Below, one piece after another: positions 42,190-50,573 of a DNA stretch of 64,000 nt. Source of the stretch: Longispora sp047121295 (GTDB lineage: Bacteria > Actinomycetota > Actinomycetes > Mycobacteriales > Micromonosporaceae); contig NZ_CP139447.1 in NCBI RefSeq assembly GCF_047121295.1, forward strand, positions 5,456,001-5,520,000, given 5' to 3'. The translations under genes were made by a program, and so were the position numbers. Every line of letters starts with the position of its first letter. Position 1 is the first letter of the stretch. A model generated the notes under the pieces. It was not told the DNA's origin. It searched no databases and was given only the letters and a program-made list of their open reading frames with translations.

Positions 42190-42775
42190 CGACCCCGAGG
42201 AGTCCCAGCGTGACGGCGGCGGCGGTCACCACGGGCGAGCGCAGGCTGCCGCCCCCGCCGGTGCCGGCGGCACCGCTCGGCGTCGGGCGGGCCGACGCGG
42301 AGGTGGACGTCGACGGCTTCGGGGACGGGGAGGACCCGCCGGACGCCTTGCAGGTGTGCGTCACGTTGAACATCTTCGACTCACCGGTACCGGTGACCAC
42401 GGCGCTCGCCGCCTGCAGCGTGCTCCCGGCCGGTACCTGGATGAAGGCCTTGGACGTGGCCGGCGAAGGCGGAGAGATCGTGCCGTCGCCGGGGATGCTG
42501 TAGACGACGCCGCTGAACGTGAGGCTCAGGCTGACGAAGTCCCGGGGCTCGTCGGTCAGGACGAACACCCAGCCGTCCAGGGTGGGGCTGGCGCCGCCCT
42601 GGAAGTCCCCGCAGTTCTGGTCGAAGGCGCCGGCCTGGGTGTTGAGGTGCGCGGGGTTGATCGCGGCGGTCGTGTCGGCCCATGCCGGCGAGACGGACAG
42701 CACCCCGACGAGCCCGCCGAGGACCACCGCCGCCGCGCGTGCGGCGTGTCGACTTCTCCTGCTGATCAGCACCAT
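42149..42775 (-). CDS. Surface protein, paralog family member 3, without LPxTG
   Basis: The 208-aa protein has a signal peptide (about 1-33, ending PAWAD) and the family domain (TTAAINPAHLNTQAGAFDQNCGDFQGG, TLDGWVFVLTDE, FNVTHTC). A short Ser/Pro stalk and a C-terminal hydrophobic helix with RRREGA tail follow. Where members 1 and 2 have LPxTG there is GGGGSLRSPVV, so it is probably held as a membrane protein. It overlaps the sortase gene by 41 bp. ATG 42775 is chosen because GGGGG precedes it. Confidence 0.8.
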   Translation of the reverse strand: MVLISRRSRHAARAAAVVLGGLVGVLSVSPAWADTTAAINPAHLNTQAGAFDQNCGDFQGGASPTLDGWVFVLTDEPRDFVSLSLTFSGVVYSIPGDGTISPPSPATSKAFIQVPAGSTLQAASAVVTGTGESKMFNVTHTCKASGGSSPSPKPSTSTSASARPTPSGAAGTGGGGSLRSPVVTAAAVTLGLLGVGAGLVVARRREGA

Positions 42776-42941
42776 GCACCCCCGGAGTTCAGTCACATAT
42801 CAGACAAAGGGTATGCCGTGCCGCCCGGGGTGGTGCGACGCCGCGCCGGGCCATTGACGTGATGTTAAGTCGGTCTTCAGGCGCTTTTGAGGTACGGGCC
42901 TCCATGCTGTGGGCCCCTCCACTCCCCCTCGGAAGGTACCC

Positions 42942-44522
42942 ATGAAGCGCTCCACCATCGCCGGCGCCGCCGCCCTGGCCGTCGTCGCCCTGGTCGGGAC
43001 GGGGGCCACCAGCGCCGCCGCCGACCCGGGCCGCTCCAGCCGCGACCGGACGATCGCCCGCGCCACGGCCCACGTCAAGCAGCACCCGGGCACGTTCGGC
43101 TACGGCGCGGACCAGGCCCTGTCCGTCCGCGACGTGATCGTCGACCCCGACGGCACCGAGCACGTCCGGTTCGACCGGACCTACAAGGGGCTGCCGGTCA
43201 TCGGCGGCGACTTCGTGGTGCACACGGCGCGCTCCGGCGCGCTCGCGGGCCACGACCACGCCCGGGCCCGGGATATCAAGATCGCCTCGACCACCCCGAA
43301 GCTGTCGGCGCGGGACACCGCCGGCAACGCGCTGCGGTCGGTGACCGGGCTGACGGCCGACTCGTCCACCCCGCGCCTCGTCGTGTGGGCGCTGGAGGGC
43401 ACGCCCCGGATCGCGTGGGAGACCACGGTCGCCGGCACCGGCGCGCACGGCGAGCCCGACAGCGAGGTCGTGGTGACCGACGCGAACACCGGTGAGGAGT
43501 TGGAGCGCTACGACGCCGAGCCGAACATCGCCGGCACCGGCAACTCCGAGTACACCGGCAGCGTGTCGATCGAGACGACGCAGCAGGCCGACGGCACCTA
43601 CACGCTGAAGGACGGCGTGCGCGGGCACACCACGAAGGACGCGCACAACGTGTCCTCGAACTCGATCAACGCCTCCTCCGGCACGCTGTACTCCGACGCC
43701 GACAACGTCTGGGGCGACGGGAAGAAGTTCTCCACCGACCGGTCCACGGCCGCCGTCGACGCGCACGCCAACACCGCGTGGACGTACGACTACTACAAGA
43801 ACGTGCACGGCCGCAACGGCATCAAGAACGACGGCAAGGGCGCCACGGTGTTCGTGCACGTCGGCGTCAACTGGGACAATGCCCAGTGGTCCGACGCCTG
43901 CTTCTGCATGATGACCGGTGACGGCAACGGCACGACCGACCCGGAGCAGGTCGACCTCGACACCATGGGCCACGAGATGACGCACGGCGTCACCTCGGCG
44001 ACCGCGAACCTGCGCTACAGCGGCGAGTCCGGCGGCCTGAACGAGGCCACCAGCGACATCTTCGGCACCATGGTCGAGTTCTACGCCGGCAACGCCTACG
44101 ACCAGGGCGACTACCTGTTCAGCGACCAGTCCACCCCGCCGTGGCTGCGCCGGATGGACAAGCCGTCCGCCGACGGCAGCTCCGCGGACTGCTGGAGCCG
44201 GTCCGTCAAGCGGCTCGACGTGCACAACTCGTCCGGCGTCGGCAACCACTGGTTCTACCTGGCCAGCGAGGGCAGTGGCGCGAAGACCCTCAACGGGGTG
44301 TCCTACAACAGCCCGACGTGCAACGCGTCCACGGTCACCGGGATCGGCAACACCAAGGTCGCGAAGATCTGGTACCGGGCGCTCACGGTGTACATGACCT
44401 CGACGACCGACTACGCCGGTGCCCGGGTGGCCAGCCTGAAGGCTGCGACCGACCTGTACGGCGCGACGAGCACCGAGTACAAGGCCGTCGCGGCGGCCTG
44501 GAGCGCGGTGGCCGTCAACTAG
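42942..44522 (+). CDS. Secreted M4 (thermolysin-like) neutral metalloprotease B
   Basis: The 526-aa protein has a signal peptide (about 1-27), an FTP/PepSY propeptide (about 30-215) and a mature domain with TMGHEMTHGVT, GGLNEATSD and the late VHNSSGVGNHWFYLA His. It is clearly paralogous to the enzyme at 33542 and of equal size, but the propeptides differ widely. GGAAGG precedes the ATG. It converges on the fucosidase gene. Confidence 0.95.
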   Translation: MKRSTIAGAAALAVVALVGTGATSAAADPGRSSRDRTIARATAHVKQHPGTFGYGADQALSVRDVIVDPDGTEHVRFDRTYKGLPVIGGDFVVHTARSGALAGHDHARARDIKIASTTPKLSARDTAGNALRSVTGLTADSSTPRLVVWALEGTPRIAWETTVAGTGAHGEPDSEVVVTDANTGEELERYDAEPNIAGTGNSEYTGSVSIETTQQADGTYTLKDGVRGHTTKDAHNVSSNSINASSGTLYSDADNVWGDGKKFSTDRSTAAVDAHANTAWTYDYYKNVHGRNGIKNDGKGATVFVHVGVNWDNAQWSDACFCMMTGDGNGTTDPEQVDLDTMGHEMTHGVTSATANLRYSGESGGLNEATSDIFGTMVEFYAGNAYDQGDYLFSDQSTPPWLRRMDKPSADGSSADCWSRSVKRLDVHNSSGVGNHWFYLASEGSGAKTLNGVSYNSPTCNASTVTGIGNTKVAKIWYRALTVYMTSTTDYAGARVASLKAATDLYGATSTEYKAVAAAWSAVAVN

Positions 44523-44534
44523 TCCGCGAGAGCA

Positions 44535-44569
44535 CGTGCGGGGTGGGCCGGTCCGGTCCACCCCGCACG
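44535..44569. terminator. Perfect 12-bp hairpin between convergent genes
   Basis: CGTGCGGGGTGG (44535-44546) and CCACCCCGCACG (44558-44569) fill the 51-bp gap between the metalloprotease and fucosidase stops. Confidence 0.75.
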
Positions 44570-44573
44570 CGTG

Positions 44574-46703
44574 TCAGGCGAACACGTCGATCCGGTCGAC
44601 GAGCATGTACGTGCCGGAGCGCTTGACGGCCCGCAGCGTGTGCGAACCGGGGGCCAGCCCGCGCGCCGAGTAGACGAGCTGCTGGGACAGCCGGGTCGGG
44701 TTCGTGGTGTCCACGGTGGCCTTGAGCACGCCGTCGAGGTAGAAGTCGACGAGCCCCTGGTCGCTGTACCTCTCGGTGCGGAAGTCCACCCCGGTGCCGG
44801 TGAAGGCGTAGGACACCGCGTCGCCGTTGGTGGTCGTGTAGTGCACGTCGGCGTTGTAGTCGGCGGCGTAGGTCCGGTTGGCGCTGACGTTCCAGGCCCC
44901 GGTGTAGGTCACCCCGGCCGCGTTGTCGTTGAGCACGGTGCCCGGGTAGAGCTGGCTCGCGGGCACGATCTGCTGCGGGGTGTTCGGGCTCGACCAGAAC
45001 AGCTTGGCGCTCGCGTCGCCGCCGTTCTCCGTCTGTTCCAGCGTGATCGCGTACCTCTGCCCGGCCGTCAGGGTGATGCTCCCCTTGTCCACGGTCGCGC
45101 CGTGCGGGGTCGTGTTCGCGATCACCTGCTGCCCGTCGATCCACAGCCGCACGGTGTCGTCGGACAGCGTGGCGAACGTGTACCTCTCCGTGAACCGGGG
45201 CTCGATCAGCCCGGTCCACCGGCCGGCGAAGTTGTCGGTCGGGATGGCCGGGGCCGGCGAGCCGGTGTCCCGCCAGTTGTAGTTGACCCCGGCGTCGGTC
45301 CGGGTGACCGCCGGCGGGCCGGTGAAGGTCGGGTTGGCCCAGAACTGGGCGGTCAGCCCGGTGCCGGTGCCCACCGGCGCTGCGGTCTGCGGGGCGATGT
45401 CCAGCACGATCACCGAGGCGATCGGGTCGGGGGCGGCCCCGGTCGGCTTCAGGTCGAAACCGTCGCCGGCCGCCGTGACGGGTACCGACGCGCCCGTCCT
45501 CAGCACGTGCGCCCCGGTCACCGTGAACCCGGTCGTCGCGGTCAGGTGCAGCGTGCCGCCGCTGCCCGGCCAGGTGTAGACGGACGCGTAGAGCTTGTTC
45601 CCGGCCCGGCTGACGACGCCCCAGGTGGGGCGGGTGACGAGCCCGGTGTAGCCCGCGCCGTACACGGCCGGGCCGTTGGCGGTCAGCCAGGCGCCCATGC
45701 CGGCGAGCCGGTCGACCTCCGGTTGCGGGATCACCCCGTGGTCGTCGGGCCCGACGTTGAGCAGGTAGTTGCCGCTACTGGCGGCGATCCCGACCAGGTT
45801 GCGGGTCAGCGAGGCGGTGGACTTGAAGTTGCTGTCGTAGCTCGCGTACCCCCAGTGGTCGTTGATCGTCATGCACGACTCCCACAGCTGGGCGTCGGTC
45901 GGGGTCGCGGGGATCTCCTGCTCGGGGGTGCCGAAGTCGCCGTCGGCGATCGTGCGGGTGCCGACCCGGTTGTTCACGATCGTGTTCGGCGACAGGCCCC
46001 GGACGTAGTCCTCCAGCTTCGTCCCCTCGGCGGCCGTCCACGGCGCCTCCCACTCGCCGTCGAACCACAGCTCGGCGATGTCGCCGTAGTTGGTGAGCAG
46101 CTCGCGGAGCTGGGCGCGCATCCGGGTCAGGTACGCCTGGTAGTTCGTGCTGCCGGGCTGGGCGTCGGGGTCGTGCCAGTCCCAGATCGAGTAGTAGAAG
46201 CCGAGCTTGACGCCCTGGGCGCGGGCCGCCGTGGCGAGCTCGGCGAGGATGTCGCGCTTGAACGGCGAGCGGTCGTGGATGTTCCAGTCGTTGACGGCCG
46301 TGGGCCACATCGCGAACCCGTCGTGGTGCTTGGTGGTGACCACGATGTACTTCTGCCCGCCGTTCTTCGCGGCGCTGACCACGGCGTTCGCGTCGAAGCC
46401 CGAGGGGTTGAACGTGGCGGCCTTCGCCTCGTACTCGTTCCACGGGATCGAGCAGTTCCGCCGGATCCACTCGGCGTCGCGGCACACAGTGCCGTTCGAC
46501 CGGGTGTACTCGCCCCTGTACGCCGAGTACAGGCCGAAGTGGATGAACATTCCGAAGTGGTCCGTCCGCCACCACTGGGTGCGGGCGGAGCCGAACGGGT
46601 CGTCGGGGACGTGGTTGTCGCCCGGCGCGGCGTGCGCGGGCCCGCCGGTCACCACCAGGGCGAGGGCGAGGGTGAGTAGTGCCAGGAGCGATCTGAACCG
46701 CAT
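44574..46703 (-). CDS. Secreted GH29 alpha-L-fucosidase with PA14 and C-terminal carbohydrate module
   Basis: The 709-aa protein has a signal peptide (1-25). The GH29 barrel (about 35-340) has HFGMFIHFGLYS, TTKHHDGFAMWP and the nucleophile Asp in AELWFDGEWEAPW. A beta-domain is followed by PA14 (about 465-590, GLTAQFWANPTF, then DDTVRLWIDGQQVI) and a C-terminal carbohydrate-binding-like module ending DRIDVFA. It removes alpha-L-fucose from extracellular glycans. A TTGACA promoter lies about 30-65 bp upstream. Confidence 0.92.
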   Translation of the reverse strand: MRFRSLLALLTLALALVVTGGPAHAAPGDNHVPDDPFGSARTQWWRTDHFGMFIHFGLYSAYRGEYTRSNGTVCRDAEWIRRNCSIPWNEYEAKAATFNPSGFDANAVVSAAKNGGQKYIVVTTKHHDGFAMWPTAVNDWNIHDRSPFKRDILAELATAARAQGVKLGFYYSIWDWHDPDAQPGSTNYQAYLTRMRAQLRELLTNYGDIAELWFDGEWEAPWTAAEGTKLEDYVRGLSPNTIVNNRVGTRTIADGDFGTPEQEIPATPTDAQLWESCMTINDHWGYASYDSNFKSTASLTRNLVGIAASSGNYLLNVGPDDHGVIPQPEVDRLAGMGAWLTANGPAVYGAGYTGLVTRPTWGVVSRAGNKLYASVYTWPGSGGTLHLTATTGFTVTGAHVLRTGASVPVTAAGDGFDLKPTGAAPDPIASVIVLDIAPQTAAPVGTGTGLTAQFWANPTFTGPPAVTRTDAGVNYNWRDTGSPAPAIPTDNFAGRWTGLIEPRFTERYTFATLSDDTVRLWIDGQQVIANTTPHGATVDKGSITLTAGQRYAITLEQTENGGDASAKLFWSSPNTPQQIVPASQLYPGTVLNDNAAGVTYTGAWNVSANRTYAADYNADVHYTTTNGDAVSYAFTGTGVDFRTERYSDQGLVDFYLDGVLKATVDTTNPTRLSQQLVYSARGLAPGSHTLRAVKRSGTYMLVDRIDVFA

Positions 46704-46733
46704 GACGGCCTCCGGGGAGAGATCCGATGACCA

Positions 46734-46766
46734 CGCTATAGTGACGATGATGACCGTCGATGTCAA
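46734..46766 (-). promoter_or_regulatory. Fucosidase promoter
   Basis: On the minus strand TTGACA (46766-46761) is followed after 18 nt by ACTATA. It is one of the few near-consensus sigma-70 promoters here. A GACG/CGTC dyad overlaps the spacer and could be an operator. Confidence 0.5.
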
Positions 46767-46908
46767 CGGGAGGTTACCGGGATATTTCCACCTCAGTGGA
46801 CACTCATTCCACGAAGAGATCGGATCTCAACGCGTCAGACCCGGCCCGGCCGGCCGCTGGCGTGTCGCCACGCCGCGCGACCTCGGCGCGGCACCATGCG
46901 ACACGACA

Positions 46909-46956
46909 CCCCAACACTCTGTGCCTTTGCGCGCGGCCCGCCACTAGATGTAGTGT
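46909..46956 (+). promoter_or_regulatory. NrdR boxes upstream of the nrdAB leader
   Basis: CCACTAGATGTAGTGT (46941-46956) is a good palindromic NrdR box. A weaker candidate, CCCCAACACTCTGTGC (46909-46924), lies exactly 32 bp upstream, the helical phasing NrdR pairs use. NrdR represses ribonucleotide reductase genes when dATP is high. Confidence 0.6.
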
Positions 46957-46959
46957 CGT

Positions 46960-47140
46960 GCCGTTGTTGGTGCACAACCCCGCCAGGGGGGCGTGCGGCA
47001 AGAGGGAACCCGGTGCGAATCCGGGACTGCCCCGCAGCGGTGAGTGGGAACGAAAGCCGTCACACAGCACTGGGCGCGAGCCTGGGAAGCGACGGCCGGT
47101 AGGCGCGAGCGAGACGCCCACGAGTCCGAAGACCTGCCAA
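46960..47140 (+). ncRNA. Adenosylcobalamin riboswitch
   Basis: Conserved elements are present in order: the core AGAGGGAACCCGGTGCGAAT, CCGGGACTGCCCCGCAGCGG, and the 3' B12-box-like GAGTCCGAAGACCTGCC. The layout fits the Cobalamin riboswitch family. It should shut off nrdAB when adenosylcobalamin is plentiful. Ends are approximate. Confidence 0.93.
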
Positions 47141-47144
47141 TGAC

Positions 47145-47164
47145 GCGCGCCGGCGAAGGCGCGC
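47145..47164 (+). terminator. Short GC hairpin after the riboswitch (possible expression platform)
   Basis: GCGCGCC and GGCGCGC flank a 6-nt loop directly after the B12 box. It lacks a U-tract, so it may act by termination or by occluding translation. Confidence 0.4.
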
Positions 47165-47264
47165 ATGTCCCGGGCCTCGTGGGCGGGCCCCGGCGGACGA
47201 GCGGACCCGTGTGCCGTTGTCGCCTCCCGTCCCGGTGCCCCTCGTGTTTCCGGGTGGGAGAACG

Positions 47265-49526
47265 ATGACCGCAGTGCTGAACAGCCCCACGCCCGCCGAG
47301 ACCGTCGAACGGTCCGCCGAGGGACTGGCCGGGGTCGACCCCGGCCGGGTCGTGCCCAACCCGTGGCCCGGCGCGACGGAGGCCGAGCTGCGGATCCGGG
47401 CCATCGAGATGGCCGCCGCGCTGGTCGCCGAGGAGCCGAACTACTCCCGGCTCGCCGCCCGGCTGCTCGCCACGCACATCACCGCCGAGGCCGCCGGCGA
47501 GGGCGTGACCTCGTTCTCCGGGTCGGTCGCAGCCAGCCACGCCGCCGGGCTGCTCGCCGGGACGATCGCCGGCTTCGTGGCCCGGCACGCCGACGAGCTC
47601 GACGCCCTGGTCGACGACACGAAGAACGACCTTTTCGAGTACTTCGGCCTGCGCACCGTCTACGACCGGTACCTGCTCCAGCACCCCGAGACCCGGCAGG
47701 TGCTGGAGACCCCGCAGCACTTCTTCCTCCGGGTCGCCTGCGGGCTGGCCGCGTCCGTCGCCGAGGCCGCCGAGCTCTACGGGCTGATGAGCACCCTGTC
47801 CTACCTGCCCAGCTCCCCCACCCTGTTCAACTCCGGCTCCCGGCGGCCCCAGCTGTCCAGCTGCTTCCTGCTCGACTCGCCCCGCGACGAGCTGGAGTCC
47901 ATCTACGACCGGTACGCGCAGGTGGCGCGGCTGTCGAAGTACGCGGGCGGGATCGGGATCTCCTGGTCGCGGGTGCGCTCGCGCGGCTCCCTGATCCGGG
48001 GCACCAACGGGCACTCCAACGGCATCGTGCCCTGGCTGCGCACCTTCGACTCCTCGGTGGCGGCCGTCAACCAGGGCGGCCGGCGCAAGGGCGCGGCGTG
48101 CGTGTACCTGGAGACCTGGCACGCCGACGTCGAGGAGTTCCTGGAGCTGCGCGACTCGACCGGGGACGAGGCGCGGCGTACCCATAATCTGCATCTCGCC
48201 AACTGGGTGCCCGACGAGTTCATGCGCCGGGTGGAGGCCGACGCGGCGTGGTCGCTGTTCGACCCGAAGGAGGTGCCTTCTCTGACGGATCTCTGGGGCG
48301 CCGAGTTCGACGCCGCCTACCGGGCCGCCGAGGCCGCCGGGCTCGCCGTGAAGCAGATCCCGGCCCGGGACCTCTACGGCCGGATGATGCGCACCCTGGC
48401 CCAGACCGGCAACGGCTGGATGACGTTCAAGGACCAGGCCAACCGGACCTGCAACCAGACGGCGAAGCCCGAGAACGTGGTGCACCTGTCCAACCTGTGC
48501 ACCGAGATCCTCGAGGTCACCAGCGACGGCGAGACGGCGGTGTGCAACCTCGGCTCGATCAACCTGGCCGCGCACTGCACCGACGCCGGCATGGACTGGG
48601 CGGCGCTGGACCGCACGGCCCGCACCGCCGTGACGTTCCTCGACCGCACCATCGACCTGACCTACTACCCGACCCCGGAGGCCGCCGAGACCAACCGGAG
48701 GTGGCGGCCGATCGGGCTGGGCGTGATGGGCCTGGCCGACGTGTTCTTCCGGCTCCGGCTGCCGTTCGACTCCGCCGAGGCCCTGGCGCTGTCCACCCGG
48801 ATCGCCGAGCGGATCGCCCTCGCCGCCTACGACACGTCCGCCGGCCTCGCCGAGCAGCACGGCACCCACCCGTCCTACGCCGACACCCGGGCCGCCGCCG
48901 GCGTGCTGCACCCCGACCACTGGAACGCCGCCACGTCGCCGGAGTGGGACGCGGTCCGCGCGAGAGTCGCCCGCACCGGGCTGCGCAACTCGCTGATGGT
49001 CGCCATCGCGCCCACCGCCACGATCGCGTCGATCGCCGGCTGTGCCGAGTGCATCGAGCCGCCGGTGTCCAACGTGTACAAGCGCGAGACGCTGTCCGGG
49101 GAGTTCCTCCAGGTCAACAAGTACCTGATCAGGGATCTCGTGGGACGGGGGCTGTGGACCTCGGGGGTCCGGGACGCGATCCTGCGGGCCGAGGGCTCCG
49201 TGCAGGACCTGGACCTGCCATCCGACGTCAAGCAGCTCTACCGCACCGCGTGGGAGGTGCCGCAGAAGGCCCTGATCGACCTGGCCGCCGCGCGCACCCC
49301 CTACATCGACCAGTCCCAGTCGCTGAACCTGTTCATGGCCACCCCCACGATCGGCAAGCTCTCCTCGATGTACGCCTACGCGTGGCGGGCCGGCCTGAAG
49401 ACCACCTACTACCTGCGGTCGCGGCCGGCGACCCGGATCGCGCAGACGACGGTTTCCGCCACCCCGGTGGCCGAGGCGATCGCCTGCTCCCTGGAGAACC
49501 CCGAGATCTGCGAGGCGTGCCAGTAA
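47265..49526 (+). CDS. nrdA: Class I ribonucleotide reductase alpha subunit NrdA
   Basis: The 753-aa protein has the NrdA barrel: SSPTLFNSGSRRPQLSSCFLL with the first active-site Cys, GGIGISWSRVR, NLCTEI (radical Cys) and CNLGSIN, IAPTATIAS, and a C-terminal CEAC pair for thioredoxin reduction. It makes deoxyribonucleotides with NrdB. The N-terminus before NYSRLAARLLATHI is only about 60 residues, so the ATP-cone overall-activity domain seems absent. It is translated behind the B12 riboswitch, which normally goes with a B12-dependent class II enzyme elsewhere in the genome. Confidence 0.95.
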   Translation: MTAVLNSPTPAETVERSAEGLAGVDPGRVVPNPWPGATEAELRIRAIEMAAALVAEEPNYSRLAARLLATHITAEAAGEGVTSFSGSVAASHAAGLLAGTIAGFVARHADELDALVDDTKNDLFEYFGLRTVYDRYLLQHPETRQVLETPQHFFLRVACGLAASVAEAAELYGLMSTLSYLPSSPTLFNSGSRRPQLSSCFLLDSPRDELESIYDRYAQVARLSKYAGGIGISWSRVRSRGSLIRGTNGHSNGIVPWLRTFDSSVAAVNQGGRRKGAACVYLETWHADVEEFLELRDSTGDEARRTHNLHLANWVPDEFMRRVEADAAWSLFDPKEVPSLTDLWGAEFDAAYRAAEAAGLAVKQIPARDLYGRMMRTLAQTGNGWMTFKDQANRTCNQTAKPENVVHLSNLCTEILEVTSDGETAVCNLGSINLAAHCTDAGMDWAALDRTARTAVTFLDRTIDLTYYPTPEAAETNRRWRPIGLGVMGLADVFFRLRLPFDSAEALALSTRIAERIALAAYDTSAGLAEQHGTHPSYADTRAAAGVLHPDHWNAATSPEWDAVRARVARTGLRNSLMVAIAPTATIASIAGCAECIEPPVSNVYKRETLSGEFLQVNKYLIRDLVGRGLWTSGVRDAILRAEGSVQDLDLPSDVKQLYRTAWEVPQKALIDLAAARTPYIDQSQSLNLFMATPTIGKLSSMYAYAWRAGLKTTYYLRSRPATRIAQTTVSATPVAEAIACSLENPEICEACQ

Positions 49527-50521
49527 TGTTGTTGAACCCAGGCCTGGACCTGACCCTGCGTCCGATGCGCTACCCCGACTTCTACGAGCGCTACCGGGGC
49601 GGCATCCGCAACACCTGGACCGTCGAGGAGGTCGACCTCACCGGCGACCTGCCCGACCTGGCCGCGCTGTCGGCCGGGGAACGGCACCTCGTCAACCGGC
49701 TCGTCGCGTTCTTCGCCACCGGGGACACGATCGTGTCGAACAACCTGGTCCTGAACCTGTACAGGCACCTCAACGCGCCCGAGGCCCGGCTGTACCTGTC
49801 CCGCCAGCTGTTCGAGGAGGCGGTGCACGTCCAGTTCTACCTGACGCTGCTGGACACGTACCTGCCGGACGAGAAGGACCGGGCCGAGGCGTTCTCGGCC
49901 GTCGAGCACATCCCGTCGATCCGGGCGAAGGCGCAGTTCTGCTTCCGGTGGATCGACTCGCTGCACGAGCTGTCCTCCTTGGAGACCCGCGAGGACCGGC
50001 GCGCCTTCCTGCTCAACCTGATCTGCTTCGCGGCCTGCATCGAGGGCCTGTTCTTCTACGGCGCCTTCGCCTACGTGTACTGGCTGCGGTCCCGTGGCCT
50101 GCTCGACGGCCTGGCGACGGGTACAAACTGGGTGTTCCGGGACGAGTCCATGCACATGGACTTCGCGTTCGCCGTCGTGGACGTGGTGCGCGCCGAGGAG
50201 CCCTCGCTCTTCGACGACTCCCTCGGTGCCCAGGTGACGACCATGATCGAGGAGGCCGTGGCCGCCGAGCTGGCGTTCGCCGAGGACCTGTGCGGGGACG
50301 GGCTGGCCGGCATGACGGCCACCGACATGCGCGCGTACCTGGAGTACGTGGCCGACCAGCGGCTCGCCCGGCTGGGGCTGCCGGCCCGGTACGGCTCGGC
50401 GAACCCGTTCCCGTTCATGGCGTTGCAGGACGTGCAGGAACTGGCCAACTTCTTCGAGCGGCGGGTGACGGCGTACCAGACGGCGGTCGGCGGGACGGTC
50501 AGCCTGGACGAGGAGTTCTAG
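49526..50521 (+). CDS. nrdB: Class I ribonucleotide reductase beta subunit NrdB
   Basis: The 331-aa protein has the diiron ligands of NrdB: FFATGDTIVSNN (Asp), FEEAVHVQFY (Glu, His and a Tyr at the radical position) and VFRDESMHMDF (Glu, His). It generates the radical for NrdA. The ATG overlaps the nrdA stop by 1 nt (TAATG). The ligand pattern with Tyr suggests a classical tyrosyl radical enzyme. Confidence 0.95.
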   Translation: MLLNPGLDLTLRPMRYPDFYERYRGGIRNTWTVEEVDLTGDLPDLAALSAGERHLVNRLVAFFATGDTIVSNNLVLNLYRHLNAPEARLYLSRQLFEEAVHVQFYLTLLDTYLPDEKDRAEAFSAVEHIPSIRAKAQFCFRWIDSLHELSSLETREDRRAFLLNLICFAACIEGLFFYGAFAYVYWLRSRGLLDGLATGTNWVFRDESMHMDFAFAVVDVVRAEEPSLFDDSLGAQVTTMIEEAVAAELAFAEDLCGDGLAGMTATDMRAYLEYVADQRLARLGLPARYGSANPFPFMALQDVQELANFFERRVTAYQTAVGGTVSLDEEF

Positions 50522-50528
50522 GCGGGCG

Positions 50529-50555
50529 GGGGTGCCCGACGAGGGCGGGCACCCC
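50529..50555. terminator. Perfect 10-bp hairpin between convergent genes
   Basis: GGGGTGCCCG and CGGGCACCCC fill the gap between the nrdB and LAL-regulator stops. Confidence 0.65.
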
Positions 50556-50573
50556 GTACCTGAGCCCGGCGGC

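Larger units (their letters stand above)
46704..47264. other. Regulatory region between fucosidase and nrdA
   Basis: The 561 bp hold the fucosidase promoter (minus strand), an NrdR-type box with a possible weaker partner, the cobalamin riboswitch, a downstream hairpin and the nrdA ribosome-binding site GGGTGGGAG. I see no gene in it. Confidence 0.8.

Noticed and set aside
33542..44522. Two M4 proteases as a recent tandem duplication
   Set aside because: They are paralogous in the mature domain but differ widely in the propeptides and lie on opposite strands about 9 kb apart; an old duplication at best.
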